This document shows positions 19,765-31,115 of a stretch of 31,802 nt of DNA, in pieces (position 1 is the first letter of the stretch; each line of letters opens with the position of its first letter). The notes beneath the pieces are model-generated. The model was not told the DNA's origin. It was given only the letters and a program-made list of their open reading frames with translations, and made no database searches. A program made the position numbers and the translations under genes. The DNA is from Gnetum montanum (Eukaryota > Streptophyta > Gnetopsida > Gnetales > Gnetaceae): positions 649,258-681,059 of the forward strand of contig MNCI01016492.1 of assembly GCA_015680685.1 (NCBI GenBank), in the 5' to 3' direction.

Positions 19765-20853
19765 TGATTATAGTATGCACTTTGGAAATTCTTACTCCTC
19801 TCATTTTAAATAGCCAAGTTGTGGTTTAGAAGCAAGACAAAGAAACAAATTTAATAAGCACAAATTCAAAATGGTAAAGGCCATATTGACATATGGAAAT
19901 ATAATAAATAGAAGTAAAAGCATGAAGAGAAAGTTTGAACTTCAAAAATAGACAAAGATCAAGTGAAACCATCTTTATTGTAAAATAGGGACCAAAGGCA
20001 TGTAATTGATATTTGAATTATTATGCCACATAAGATAAGAAAGGAATTTATATTATTTTTACTTTTATTAAAAAATTGATGGAAAAATGTAATTGGAAAA
20101 TGGTCCTAATCACTCATGTTTCTTGAAGTTCCAACCCAAGGTTTCATAAAATAGGTTTATCCCATTATATTTTATAATAGCCCTATCATTTGGCTATAAA
20201 TACAAGAGCAAATAATTCTTGTAAGAGAAGCAATGAATGCTATTGATGTAATTCCACAATTTATCTTATAATCTCATATCCAATTTATCCAATTATTTGA
20301 TGTTCTATTTGTCATCTATAATCCCATTCTCATTTTCATAATTTATCCTATTACAAGTTCATCCATCCTCAATTCATCATTTTCACTAATTCTCATTAAT
20401 CAAAGCAGCTAAAAATTAAATTTGGATCCTCTTTTGTGTAATACATTTTGACCATCAAATCAATTCAAATTAATTTCAAATTTTGCAAGTAAAAATATTG
20501 TTGAGATAGCTTTTTATCAATTATTAACTTACTTCATAACTCTCTCAAATCATAGAGATATTCATCTTGTAAATGAAAAATTGCTATTTTGGATGCTAAT
20601 AGTTTTATTCTAGATTCCTTTTTTGGGCCAAATTTGAATTACCAACTAAGTCCTAATTAATCTAAAATTTTACAAACTAAGAGGTTGTAGAATAAATTTT
20701 TCAAGAAGCCTAAGATTAGTCCAAAAATCTTCCAGATTGCAAAGATATTACAATTGAAAATTTCATTTTTCTTAGTTGGGCCACTTACATCATTTGAAAT
20801 ATTGCATTGTCAAAAATATAAAAAAATAAAAGCTTTTTTCAAATCTTCTTACA
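19765..20853 (+). repeat. 3' LTR of element F
   Basis: Starts near TGATTATAGTATGCAC just after the polypurine tract and ends CTTCTTACA. An intact TATA box CTATAAATAC lies at 20194-20203. Divergence from the left copy is substantial, including small gaps. Confidence 0.82.
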
Positions 20854-21199
20854 TAAAAAAATTGTGTTTAAGATTATGCTTTAATAACAACCATATGAAT
20901 GAGGTGATAGTTAGGAATTAGTATCCTTCGGCAAGAATTGATAATTTATTTCATTAGTTGAGATAAGCTAAGTTGTTTTCTATGATTATTTTTACGTATG
21001 ATTGTCATGAAGTTAGGGTGTGAGAAGAATATATGGCTAAAAAAACATTTAGAATAAGAAATGGTCATTACGAGTTCTTGGTTATTCCCTTTGGACTTAC
21101 TAATGGACTAGTTGTTTTCATGTACTTAATGAACAATGTGTTGCATCCTAGTCTAGATGAATTTGTCATTATCTTCATTGATGATATTCTAGATTAAAT
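20854..21199 (+). pseudogene. Chromovirus RT, second part (element E)
   Basis: It continues the RT interrupted at 17309: LRLC, then [34 protein letters not shown] and [14 protein letters not shown], which contains the catalytic I-DD box (about 21176-21193). The section from about 21030 is open and well kept. It stops abruptly after DDIL at about 21196 and passes into unrelated sequence. Confidence 0.82.
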
Positions 21200-22647
21200 G
21201 CGAACCCTAGAGGGGGATGAATAGGATGTCTCAATAAAAATTTGACATAATATAAATCAAATTTATTATCCAAAAATAGTCTAATTAATATTTAAATAAA
21301 TTGAAGTAAATCACATCTAAACTATGATCAAAACAAGCTACAGGAAATAAGTAAAATGGATAATTCACACCAAGATTTATAGTGATTCCATCTTTGTTCT
21401 AGTCTACTCCATAGGGCTATACATATCTCTTCTACTCTTGGGTTCCCTTCTAACACTCAAATATTTGAAGAAGAACATTATCCTTAAAGTTTTTGAATCT
21501 CCATTCCATACAACTGAGATTGTAATACAAAAATCCTCAAACTAGATCCCACAAATCTAAGAAAATAGAAATGACAGTTATGGGATCTATTAATAAATAA
21601 GATTGGATTGAGTAAATATATGAATCATATTAAAGAAATGAAAAATTTGGGCACAAATATAATAAGGGTCTTCAATTTTGGATGCTTTCTTACATAATGA
21701 AATTTTTCTTGAAGTTCTCAACTACTTCCTTTGATCTAATTTACTACTACTGATATAGCTAACTTCATCCCATGATTCATCTCCACCTAGGCATTAATGG
21801 AGAAGAGAATCATGATGTTCATAGAAAAATGCTCTACCCTTGGAGACAAATCAAAATATTCAGTCTTTAATACTCTATTTGTTTTCCAATATTCAAAGAA
21901 TTTTTTTTAGTTTTTTTAGTTTTTCATTTTGTATCATTTCCTATTTTATAGTTCAATTGATTAGAGTCACGATCTATGCTTAGGTTAGTCAACCTTATGG
22001 TTCAACCTATAGAACTTGAACTCTTAGCTTTGTTATCCTACTTGATCTCTAATGTCCAAAATTGGATGACTATCATTGGTTATTTATAAGAGTTTAGTTA
22101 TCCTACTTGATCTCACATGTCTAGAATTGGGTGATTATCATCGACTATTTGTCTCAACTTGGTTGAATTATCAAAGGGCTTGTTCACTTTAGAAGTTATA
22201 CATTTTCTATGCTTTGGACTTTCTCTAAACTTGGGTCGGCCAACCCATGGTTTGTCAATCTTAGATTTGGTTGATGAACCAAATTAGTCATGCAATATCC
22301 TTTTTTTAAAACTTTGGTAGCTCCTAAGTACAATGGAAACTTGGTTATGACATCATATTTCTTGAAGAGATCAATGAACAACATGCATTTTGACATTCTA
22401 GATCATCAATTTGATTAACAATATCATCCTCTTTAGAAATCTTCTTTTGAGATGACAAACACCATAAACATACTTAGTAGAAATTGAAATACATCAAAAT
22501 AGATGACCCATGCATGATCTCAGAGTTTTTCCAAGTTTATGATTACCTCTTATTTTCTTCATCTTATGTTTTATCACTTGTGTTCTCTTCTCCTTGTTTG
22601 GCATCCCCAAAAAGATAGATGTTAATGAGTTGCATTTTGGGCGACCG
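21200..22647. other. Unassigned 1.4 kb, probably another repeat
   Basis: It starts abruptly after the element E RT with CGAACCCTAGAGGGGGATGA, a kind of opening I associate with plant repeats but cannot name. It shows no RT or integrase motif, and only short open frames such as one at 22196-22396 on the minus strand, without known features. The right edge is cut by the element G LTR stub at about 22648. Confidence 0.4.
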
Positions 22648-22888
22648 CGATATTACTTTCCATTGCCTTTAGGAGTAGCATTAGGATATAAAACCCATCA
22701 TACACCTCACTCTGGACCAAACCATATGTGACAAATATAATACTAGTGTAGATGGGAAGATAGTGAATTGTGACCTAAGGCTAACTATCTAAGTGCCACA
22801 ACTAGTCCATCTGCGGAGTTTGATTGGATTACACGTGAAAATGCTTGTATTTGTATGGTTGAGTGTAGGGGTATCTCGCCACTCATCA
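22648..22888 (+). repeat. 5' LTR stub of element G
   Basis: Matches about 29795-30037, sharing ACCCATCATACA, CAAATATAATACTAGT, GACCTAAGGCTAACT and TGTAGGGGTATCTCGCCACTC. The match begins at about GATATTACTTTCC, so the upstream LTR is missing. It ends CATCA, one base before the primer site. Confidence 0.82.
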
Positions 22889-22889
22889 T

Positions 22890-22908
22890 TGGCACCATTG
22901 CCAGGGAC
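22890..22908 (+). other. Primer-binding site of element G, tRNA-Asp type
   Basis: TGGCACCATTGCCAGGGAC, one base after the LTR. It differs from the plant tRNA-Asp complement mainly by transitions. Confidence 0.8.
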
Positions 22909-23032
22909 GACACTAGTTATCTAGATTAGTTATATTATACAAGGTCTATGTGTAGGAATTAACGATATATCTCTTAGGAAGAAGAAGTAATTATAAAAAG
23001 TCACACATAAATTCACACACAACTTCACAACC

Positions 23033-24898
23033 ATGCCTCTCCTACAAGATCACAATAATTCCATACTTAGTGAGGAAGTTCATTGGAGAACCAATGAACT
23101 ATATGACAATGAAGATTGGAGTATAGAACTTGAAGTGGGGGTCTCTTATAAACATGAACGAAAACAACGTCATTCCAACACATGAAAGCATAATGTAGCC
23201 GATGACGATGAACCCCTATTGGCCACTACAAGCTTAATGCAAATACAAGAGGTGGTTCGAATCTCACGCAGGCATTGTAAAGAGAGCCGTCTACCCAGGC
23301 TCAATTTAAACAACTTCCCTACTTTTTTAGGAGGCTATGACTTAGATCCGTATCAACACTTACAAGCCTTCTACGATGCTTGTGCATGGAACAACATTGA
23401 TAATGGTTGGAAAAAATTAAGCTCTTTCCTATGACACTCGTTGACCAAGAAAAAGTATGGTATATATCATTAAAACCAAATTCAATACAATGTTGGGCAA
23501 TGATGGTAGAAGTCTTTAACGAAAAATAACAAACCTACGCAAGAGTGTTAGCCTTGAGGAAACAAATCCAAGGATGGAAACAAGCACAACATGAACCCTT
23601 GGACATGGCCTTAGAAAGATATTATGCACTATTAAACAACTGTCTAGACCATGGGTTTTCTGAGGAAAGGCTAATGAACCATATTGTTGATGGGCTATGT
23701 AATGAAACAAGAGAGACCTTATGAATGTATGCCCAAGGTCAATTATACGAACTACGAATCCATCAAGTCAAAAAGCTTATTAAACATGTAGCAAAAGAAG
23801 AAGGAGAAATGGCTAGATGGGAGAATGTTGAAAAACATCAACGAGACCAGAATCTCAACTTAACAAGGGTCCATGATCATAAAAAGGAAAATCAACCAAT
23901 CTCAAGGTGGAAGAACCATCTTTTCAGGTACAAAAATCGTTAGAAGAAGTCAAGGAAAAGATAAATAAGATGTTGGAATGGACATATCAAAAGTATGGAG
24001 AATTTATCAACATTATTGGAGAAAGAGTTTTGACAACCCAAGAAGCAGGACAAAATAGTAGACAATCGAAAAGAGGGGATAAAGAAAATAAGAGATCAAC
24101 TGCCAATCATATGTATGAATGCAACATATGCCTATATGATCACCCCAAGGGCCAATGCCTAATATTGCTACATTTATAGGAGCATTGGGGAAACATGTTA
24201 CATCCAAAGTTTGTACAGAGATACTGTGTTCGATCATAGTGGCAACAATCCCAGTCATGGGAGAGACCACCACTAGACTGGATACACCCTTCATATCATC
24301 CGAACCCAAATGCATTTCTTGTTCAACATCTTGTTTGTCCAACTGGGCCAATGCACTTTATCTCACCATAGTACAATTCTCCTCAATACTATCAACCCAT
24401 GCCTCCAACACAACCACCACCTTGTGCACCTTATACTCCTCCTAACTTTCAACATTCTCATCCTTTTCCTCCTTCCACATCACCACTAACTATTCCTAAG
24501 GTTTCTGCACCATCGCAACAACCCACGAATGTTACTTGTGCTAATACTGCCAACAGCAGTGAGAAACCTTAGCAACATCAAAAGTGCCCCTTCTTTAAAC
24601 ATGGCCGTAAGAAGGGACAACACAATTCCAAGGCCACTGCATCTTCCAACTTAGCACAAGTCCCACATTGTGGTGCACCATCATCTTTGAATCCAACGCC
24701 TCATGTAGCTTCATCAGGGCCACCAACTCATGCTCCAACAACAATATGGCCCAATGAACACAAAAATGGAGAGCAACAACCTAGTCCTTGCATACCATCT
24801 AATGATCTCAAACATCATAGTGGGTCGACTCGTCATCTGGAAACTACATCGTATAAATTGCCCCACTATGCTCATTATAATCAAGTGTGTGAAACCTG
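23033..24898 (+). pseudogene. gag remnant, element G
   Basis: From the ATG at 23033 (MPLLQDHNN) one frame runs with only two stops through EVVRISRRHCKESRLPRL and DPYQHLQAFYDACAWNNID, then shifts. HEPLDMALERYYALLNN, HIVDGLCNETRETL, MYAQGQLYELR and KHVAKEEGEMARWE follow. This is the retrotransposon gag capsid core in the same order as element A. A knuckle C-x2-C-x3-H-x4-C (CNICLYDHPKGQC, 24120-24158) follows, a variant common in plant Ty3/gypsy gag. The last part, to 24898, is Pro/Gln/His-rich. After it there is no protease D-S/T-G loop in any frame. Confidence 0.82.
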
Positions 24899-25379
24899 AT
24901 TGGGTAAGTATGATTGGGCCCCAATATTTCCAAAATGCAAGGATTCCCATCGTCATTTATTAATCCTTGTCATCCTCAATAATTTATCTATGAAGGATAT
25001 CCCCCCTTCTAATAGCAAGCAGGATTAATAAATATTTTTCATTTTTCTTTAATTTTTCAGTTTTTGTTTTTGTTTTCTAGCTTTTTTTTTAGTTTTCAAC
25101 TTTTTGTTTTATCTTTTTGTGTTTTTGTCTTTTTACATTTTTGTAAGTAATCTCATCTATGAATAAAACACTCATGTGGATCGTTGGTTGAGGTGTGTTC
25201 TATGTTATTAAGTCATGAGTGATCAATTATTTGGAACAGTGAGCCCATTACACCCACTCATCCACTCTATAAATAAGAGGTTCTGTTCGAGGGTATAGTG
25301 AGATTCTTGACATTTTTAAAACTTAAAATTAATTTGATGTTCATTGTACCTAGAATGAAGAAGGATGGACCAAGAGGGA

Positions 25380-25826
25380 ATGATTAAGGTGTCACATCAA
25401 GGGGATTTGAAGATTCTCTTTGGTGATTTCTATGGGAGTTATCATGCAACGTGGTTGTACTAAGATCCTTGTAGATCTAATGAAAAATGGAAGTAAGAGT
25501 AATCAAAAGGGCACTCAAAAATACAATGCTATCCTAGGGGATCCCACTGGAAAGACATGCACCCATGCTTAAAGGTTGGTGGCTTCTCTAGATTCAGTAT
25601 TCAGAAAAAAAAGAGAAGAAAGAAAAAGAAAGAGAGAGAAAAAAAAGAAAAGTGTCACAAAACAAAAGTTACTCCTCCCTTGAATGAAAAGCCAAGTGAT
25701 CATATGCCTTGTTTTCATGGTACTCTCGTAGGTGCTCATCATGGGATGACACAATGCAATGTCACTGATTAGGAGGATGGACTTGGTCCTAATCTTGGAA
25801 TGATGGGGTAATGACACCTTAATCAT
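25380..25826. repeat. 447-bp segment bounded by a perfect 15-bp inverted repeat
   Basis: ATGATTAAGGTGTCA at 25380-25394 recurs inverted at 25812-25826. A 15-base exact match at this distance is unlikely by chance. It could mark a small inverted-repeat transposon or a hairpin; no target duplication is evident, so its nature is open. Confidence 0.4.
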
Positions 25827-26060
25827 GCTTTACATGTAGGATTCATTGTGCCTTGGGTCAGTTACCTCATGTCCCAATCTTTACGATCCCTTCTATACTT
25901 CATCTCATGTCACTGTTCATGTAATTATAGCTCGTGGCATGTGTAACATAGAATTCTTACCTCATTCCGATGATACTTACATGTGTGTGTTTTGTAGAAT
26001 TAGTGTGGATTACATTTAACCCTTCTAGTGCCCACAGACACTTTAAGTGAGGTTACACAA

Positions 26061-26100
26061 GGGCATTATAGGTTGGAACCTGCTTTGGGGAGGATCCACT
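26061..26100 (+). other. Non-coding block conserved with element A
   Basis: GGGCATTATAGG..., then TGCTTTGGGGAGGATCCACT; counterpart of 1742-1783 on the minus strand of element A. Confidence 0.55.
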
Positions 26101-26400
26101 TGTGTAATTTTTTGTAATCTTCACTTATGACATAGTTCACACACACCATTTTTTACCCTTAGCATAATTTTTTATAACATTCTTTCCCTACTATTATCCC
26201 TCTAAATTTCAATGTTCCTATGTACCATTACATATCCTTTTTCTTACCACCCAAGGTTTTATTGGTAAAATCCACACCGTCATCATTAATTGTGCCTCTG
26301 GACATAATGAAATTGCCCTAGAACCCTTGATAATAGCCTAATATCCTAATTTACAATGTTTATTTCAAGAAAATCCCTTTAAAATTTGGTCTTTTTGTTG

Positions 26401-26500
26401 TGCCTCACATCACTAGGGACGAGATATCTTGTACGCGATGTATCATACATGATATCGCATCCCCAAAAACCTATAAATAGGTGACCCCCCCTGCAACACT
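26401..26500 (+). promoter_or_regulatory. U3-like promoter: GATATC/GTAC palindromes and TATA box
   Basis: GAGATATCTTGTACGCGATG (26421-26440) and GATATCGC (26451-26458) repeat the array of the element A U3, and CCTATAAATAGG (26470-26481) is a good plant TATA box. Distance and order match the LTR start of element A. A CT-rich leader follows, and the next long frame starts at 26954. I read it as the start of the 3' LTR of G, acting as promoter for the frame behind it. Confidence 0.6.
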
Positions 26501-26953
26501 TAGCATCATTTTTTCCATTCACGAGGAGGATTTTTTGAATTTTCTTTCTACGAATTGTGATTGAGTGACCCTTGATTTTCTCACTATATGTCACTTGCTG
26601 GTACTCTGATTTTAATTTTGTTTGAACCTACTTGAACCCGAAGTGTTCAGCTTAGTCGTGGGGAAGAGACACTTGCCAAAAAGTGCCTAACATTTTTGAA
26701 ATTTATCATCACCCAAAGGACATTAGCTATGATAATTAACTATAACACTTAGAATAATTATGCCTAAAAATAATTTAATCCCTAGGTATACCAGGAAACT
26801 AAAATGGAAACCACCTAAGTCACAAGACTCATTATTTCAAACTTTTAGGCACTATCACACGTGATAACATAAGATCATTAATTAAGGAAAGTAGTAAGGT
26901 ATAACTTAAATTCTAAAACAACCTTACTAACACTTGACCCTGTGTAATTGTAG

Positions 26954-29597
26954 ATGGCCCTGAAACATGGACAACATGAAGGTCCTACTCAAGGTGGGAG
27001 AAAACTGTCTCGGAGAGGTGGAAGAAAAGGTCCTTCCAGATAACATGAAGAATAGGAGGAGCAATCATTTAGCATTCATGAAGAGGAACCTCCTACCGGG
27101 TGGTTCGGGAAGGCATAAGGAGGAGTTTCTACAATGCCTGAATACAGACAATAGCTCACATTGCCCCAAGATTGTGTTCAGGCCATCCATGAGAAGTCCA
27201 CATTCATTGTGGTGATTGTGGAATTGAACTTTTAATCTTTCACTAAGTTCGCTCCTGAGGCTATTAGGGATCACCTCACAGGGTCTTCCTTCTGGCCTAT
27301 CCTCTCTGAAAGTAGTGCCTGGTACCTAGGAGAGATGTACCAATTCTGGCACAATAGGGAGCAAGCCACAATAGGACAGTTGACTTCTTCACGCAGGCTA
27401 TTTCAAAAGTGTTAAACCTTCCGAATATAGGGCCCAAAGTTGCTTAGTTATCCACCCGTTCAGACCCAGATGTGCAAAAGTATTGGTTGGAGAAGGCTTA
27501 TGGTAGAGATAAAACATTTGGTGAATTGACGATGGAAGAGAGGGTTTACTTTAAAATTGGAACATATCACCTCTTCCCCACAAAGGGCCTAAAAAGAATA
27601 TCAACGTATGCAGCTAGAGGATGTGTAGTGTTGATGGGAAAGATTAATGCTAACCTACCCCGTCTATATTTGATGGAGATCCTAACGTGGTTTGAGGAAC
27701 AGAAGATAGGGAAGATGGTGTTGCCTTTTCCTTGTCTTATTAGAAAGCTATGCCAACATGATGGTATTCGAGGATACGCCAATGATGTCCTATGAAAAGC
27801 CCAAATTGCTTCATATGCTGAATTGCTAAAGGCGCTAGCTCTAAGAAAAGGCACTGGTGAAGAGCTAGGACTAGAGCAAGAAGAAGAACAGATGGCTAGA
27901 CCAACTACAATCCAACTTGCAGGACCCAGCCAAACTCTAGCCATGGATCCCAGTCAACAATAAGAAGCAAGGCCTAGCACAAGCTAGGATTAGCTACCAC
28001 CGCTGCAAGACTACAGACCATTGATGAGCCATCTGAGGGCCATCATTGAGATGGTTAGTTGGGGAAGTCATGATGATGCAAACCTCTTTCGTGTCATTGA
28101 TGATGCCAGGTAGCCTACTATTTTGTTGGATCTCACAAGGGATAAAGTCTCCATTCACACAAGAGAAGGGAAAAGTAGATGGTCACAACAAATCTCAGGA
28201 AATGTAGCATCTTTCCAAGTGTAGTTAGAGACTGGTGAAGAGGCCACCATGGTGGTCATGCAACACCAGAATGCTATGGGAGCTATAGAAGTGGTTGCAG
28301 ACCACATCAAAGAATCCTTCAATGTACCTATTGTACCACCGGCAGATCTCTCAGGAGCACGGGATGCTCAAAATTTGGCCAGAACCTCAATGACTCCTAC
28401 AGAACATGAGGATGCACTTGATAGATTGCTCCAAATAGGGCAAGTAATGACGTCCCTGTTTGACATCCCTCAGGATGTTACAGAAATTTAGTTAGACCTC
28501 ATTTCCACAAAGGGGAAGCTAGTCTTAACAAAAGTAAGGGTAGAGCATGTTAAAGCTGAAGTGTAGAAACTATAAGAGTAGCTTGTTGCCTTACAAGTAG
28601 CACAGTATGATCCTCTGCAATTTGTTCTTGTAGACCAGCTAGATAACTTTAGAACTGAGCAACTAAAAAAGTTAATCGTAGAGAATAAAAGGAATGAAGT
28701 CCAAGTAGCACCACAAGTAATTGCACTTAAAAGGGTTTGTCACATCGTTCGTTGAGGTTACAGGGCAAAGATCCTGTATTCACCGTCGTGACACCTGAGG
28801 AATATAATTTTATTTGTGTCAAGATTCAGGCATAGCTTACTCTCAGCCGAGCCGAGATCAAAGTGAAAAGAAACTTTGAGCTGATCCACAGAGGGGGCCA
28901 AGATTTCACCCCTACCGCCTATGACATCATCCCCCTGACAGAACATTACCATGAAATCATAACATAGTTGGTCATGGCTAGGAGCCAGGCTACACGGTCT
29001 ATGCTGGAACCTCAGAATGGGGAAGAAGAGGAAGATGAACTTGAAGCCTAGTCTGAACATTCATACCATACTCTTAGTCCCCATATGTACATAAATCCCC
29101 TATTTCACCTCACGGGAGAAGCTGTCCACCTTAATCCAGCCATGACCACTCAAACTCACATTCCTATCATCCTGCAGGTCATGACGCAATCATCCACCCT
29201 ACAGGTGCAAATACCGCCCCAAAATAACATAGGGGCGGTCTCGTCACCACACGTGTTCAGCATTCCATCGGTGGTACCCATGTCCACCATACCCTATTAC
29301 ATTCCCCAAGTGCAACCCCACGCCATGCTTACAACTCACCCGGTACAAAATCCGGTGCAAATCTTTTCGTTTCCGCCCCCTACAAGGCAACCCACTGTTC
29401 AGTCGCAACAATCCGTTCAACAGCCCACAGCTGGTCAGTGGGTCCCGCATGTTTCACATAATCAGTCCACGTTATACAGTGCGCAACCCTTAGCCACACC
29501 CACTACGCATGTCTCACAATATCCACACAATCTCTACCCTGCACATCCGATGGCGGCCAATCCCTCTGCTCAACTCAGTGGGTGGTGGCTTCCATAG
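26954..29597 (+). pseudogene. Long decayed frame: plant-transposon-protein-like domain, helical region, Pro/Gln-rich tail
   Basis: It starts at ATG 26954 with a basic, Gly/Arg-rich stretch (SRRGGRKGPSR). The next part contains KFAPEAIRDHLTG, WYLGEMYQFWHNRE, VYFKIGTYHLFP, INANLPRLYLMEIL and VLPFPCLIRKLC. Its pattern recalls the 'putative plant transposon protein' domain found beside plant Ty3/gypsy elements. An acidic Glu-rich linker, a region with long helices (about 28250-28720) and a Pro/Gln/Thr-rich, locally more GC-rich tail (29085-29597, 170 open codons) follow. One frame change near 27470, at least one more near 28740-28800 and about a dozen stops are present. Around 880 codons in all. 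The biochemical role is unknown. It lies between U3-like and U5-like DNA of element G. Confidence 0.6.
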
Positions 29598-30037
29598 GCC
29601 GCTTTGTCCATAGGCTTCCATGACAAGCATTTAAGTGCAATTACTTGGTAACCCAGTAGCATACCTGGGATCTACGCTTGGTAATCCCAGTGGTAGTCAT
29701 GCATGAAGTCCAAGATGTGTATGGATAATCAAGGAATGAATGCTCATCACACTTAGGCTAGATTAGATTCTTTTACCCTCTCTCTCCTAGATTAGATAAT
29801 ATTACTTTCAATTGCATTCAGGAGTACCATTAGGATAGAAAACCCATCATACATCTCACTTTGGACTAAACCATATGTGACAAATATAATACTAGTCTAG
29901 GTGGGAAGACAACGAACTATGACCTAAGGCTAACTGTCTAGGTGCCACAACTAGTCCGTCTACGGAGTTCGACCAGATTGTGCATGAAAACGCTCTTATT
30001 CGTATGGTTGAGTGTAGGGGTATCTCGCCACTCATTA
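29598..30037 (+). repeat. 3' end of the element G LTR
   Basis: From about 29636, TTACTTGGTAACCCAGTAGC and CTACGCTTGGTAATCCCAGT match the middle of the element A LTR in the same order. From about 29795 the sequence matches the 5' LTR stub of G. It ends TCTCGCCACTCATTA, a one-base change from CTCATCA. The LTR beginning is not next to it; the sequence before 29636 belongs to the long frame and a short trailer. Confidence 0.82.
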
Positions 30038-30539
30038 TATGTGAATGCTCTCAAGGCACAAGAGTGATCTTGGAGAGGGGTTAGTTAATATTGAAATAAT
30101 ATTTTAGAAGGAAGAAATGAAGTGTTCAACTAAATAAGTGTAACTAAAGATAGAAAAAACTTGAGCATGATATCATAATAATGTCATTATAAAATAATGT
30201 TATTATATGTCAAACTAAATTAAACAAGCCTAAAATGAAATTACTAGACCAATATATTTATGGGAAGACCTATAGCAAGTATGAAGAGAAGTTTAAAGTA
30301 TGAAATCAATAATAATAATTTTAGCAATACCACATCAATGAATGAGCTAATACCAAGCTGAACATGAGCATAATATAAGTCTATCACATTCAGTTATAGC
30401 TTAGGCACATATAACAATATATCAAAAGATAATCAACAAAAGGTAAAACTAATTAAAATGTACTTGTTCTAACTATCCTATTTTAAGAGCAATCCATAAA
30501 CCTAAATAATGTAGATTAAATTATTTATCTACGTAGATT
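30038..30539. other. AT-rich, no gene seen
   Basis: No open frame of note and no match to other parts of the window. It could be the 3' flank of the copia fragment at 30540-30790. Confidence 0.5.
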
Positions 30540-30881
30540 ATCGAGGGCATGGTCCAACTCCTAAACCTAGGTTGATTTCTTTAAGAAGATTGAATGAAAG
30601 TGGATTTTTGAAATGTGTGCAAGCTATTTTTTTTATTTGATATACTCAAAACCAATACTTTCTTTCTTATTTTTCTTCTAAATAAAATGCTGTATAATAT
30701 CAATATGTTTTCTTCTAAAGTGGTGTATATGTTTTTTTATAATGTTGATAGTACTCATATTGCCATATAATATTAAAACCTTACCTTGTTCATGCTTATT
30801 GTTGGTGCTGGAAATCTTGGTTGTTGGAATGGAGAAATTGAAAGATTCGAGCATTGGAACAATTTTAACCTTGAATCCCAA
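30540..30881 (-). pseudogene. Ty1/copia RNase H C-terminal fragment
   Basis: The minus strand contains YGNMSTINIIKKHIHHFRRK and HIDIIQHFI (about 30795-30680), matching the copia RNase H end 'C-D-N-x-S-A-I-x-I-x-x-N-P-x-x-H-x-R-T-K-H-I-D-I-x-x-H-F-I'. The first Asp position reads G. After a stop, weaker matches to the polyprotein end (ESIGFEYIK, LAHISKIHFHSIF) run to about 30550. The upstream part, to 30881, is open but not recognised. It belongs to a different element from A-G. Confidence 0.7.
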
Positions 30882-30942
30882 GGGCCTCCAGAAAATGGGA
30901 TTTAGGGTACCTTAGATGGACTTACAGAATGTAAACAAAAAT

Positions 30943-31115
30943 GGCAGTGAAAACATAAATGTAATCATAGATGAAATCAGAAATGGAAATAAAAATGTAA
31001 ATGTAAATGTAAATAAAAATGGCCAAAAAAAACATAAATGGCTTTAAAAATGGAAATGGAAATGGTATTATAGTTGCAAATTTGAAATGAGCATAAGTGC
31101 AGAAATGGAAGCATA
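30943..31115. repeat. Simple-sequence region of AAATGT/AAATGG type
   Basis: Imperfect six-base repeats, for example AAATGTAAATGTAAATGTAA near 30995, and AAATGGAAATGG near 31050. Confidence 0.7.

Larger units (their letters stand above)
17310..20853 (+). mobile_element. Element F: shortened Ty1/copia-like LTR retrotransposon inserted in element E RT
   Basis: Direct LTRs of about 1.07 kb (17310-18382 and 19765-20853) flank only 1.38 kb. The internal part shows copia-like gag and pre-integrase traces, and no RT or integrase core, so most of pol is deleted. The element interrupts element E RT between DDSS and LRLC. The exact ends are uncertain by about ten bases and no convincing target duplication was found. 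Confidence 0.78.
24899..26400 (+). other. Non-coding middle of element G
   Basis: A T-rich tract lies at 25026-25150. A TATA-like CTATAAATAAGAGG at about 25266 has the same form as the LTR TATA of element A but lacks the GATATC array. A 50-base pure purine run spans 25603-25652. A 15-bp inverted pair, ATGATTAAGGTGTCA, lies at 25380-25394 and 25812-25826. The block shared with element A is at 26061-26100. Short open frames (for example 25557-25772) arise from the purine run and show no motif. Confidence 0.6.
22648..30037 (+). mobile_element. Element G: Ty3/gypsy element related to A, with a gene-bearing 3' region
   Basis: The order on the plus strand is LTR end stub, tRNA-Asp-type primer site, gag, T-rich tract, conserved non-coding block, U3-like promoter, long decayed frame, LTR end. 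The LTR ends (22648-22888 and about 29795-30037) match each other and the U5 end of element A. Gag matches A block for block. No protease, RT, RNase H or integrase motif was seen. The 3' part can be read either as one 3.6 kb LTR containing a gene or as an LTR split by a later insertion. Confidence 0.7.

Noticed and set aside
25260-25280. TATA box CTATAAATAAGAGG as a second promoter of element G
   Set aside because: No GATATC array and no following open frame; kept only as a remark in the region entry.
29244-29450. 68-codon minus-strand frame
   Set aside because: Antisense shadow of the open Pro/Gln-rich tail at 29085-29597.
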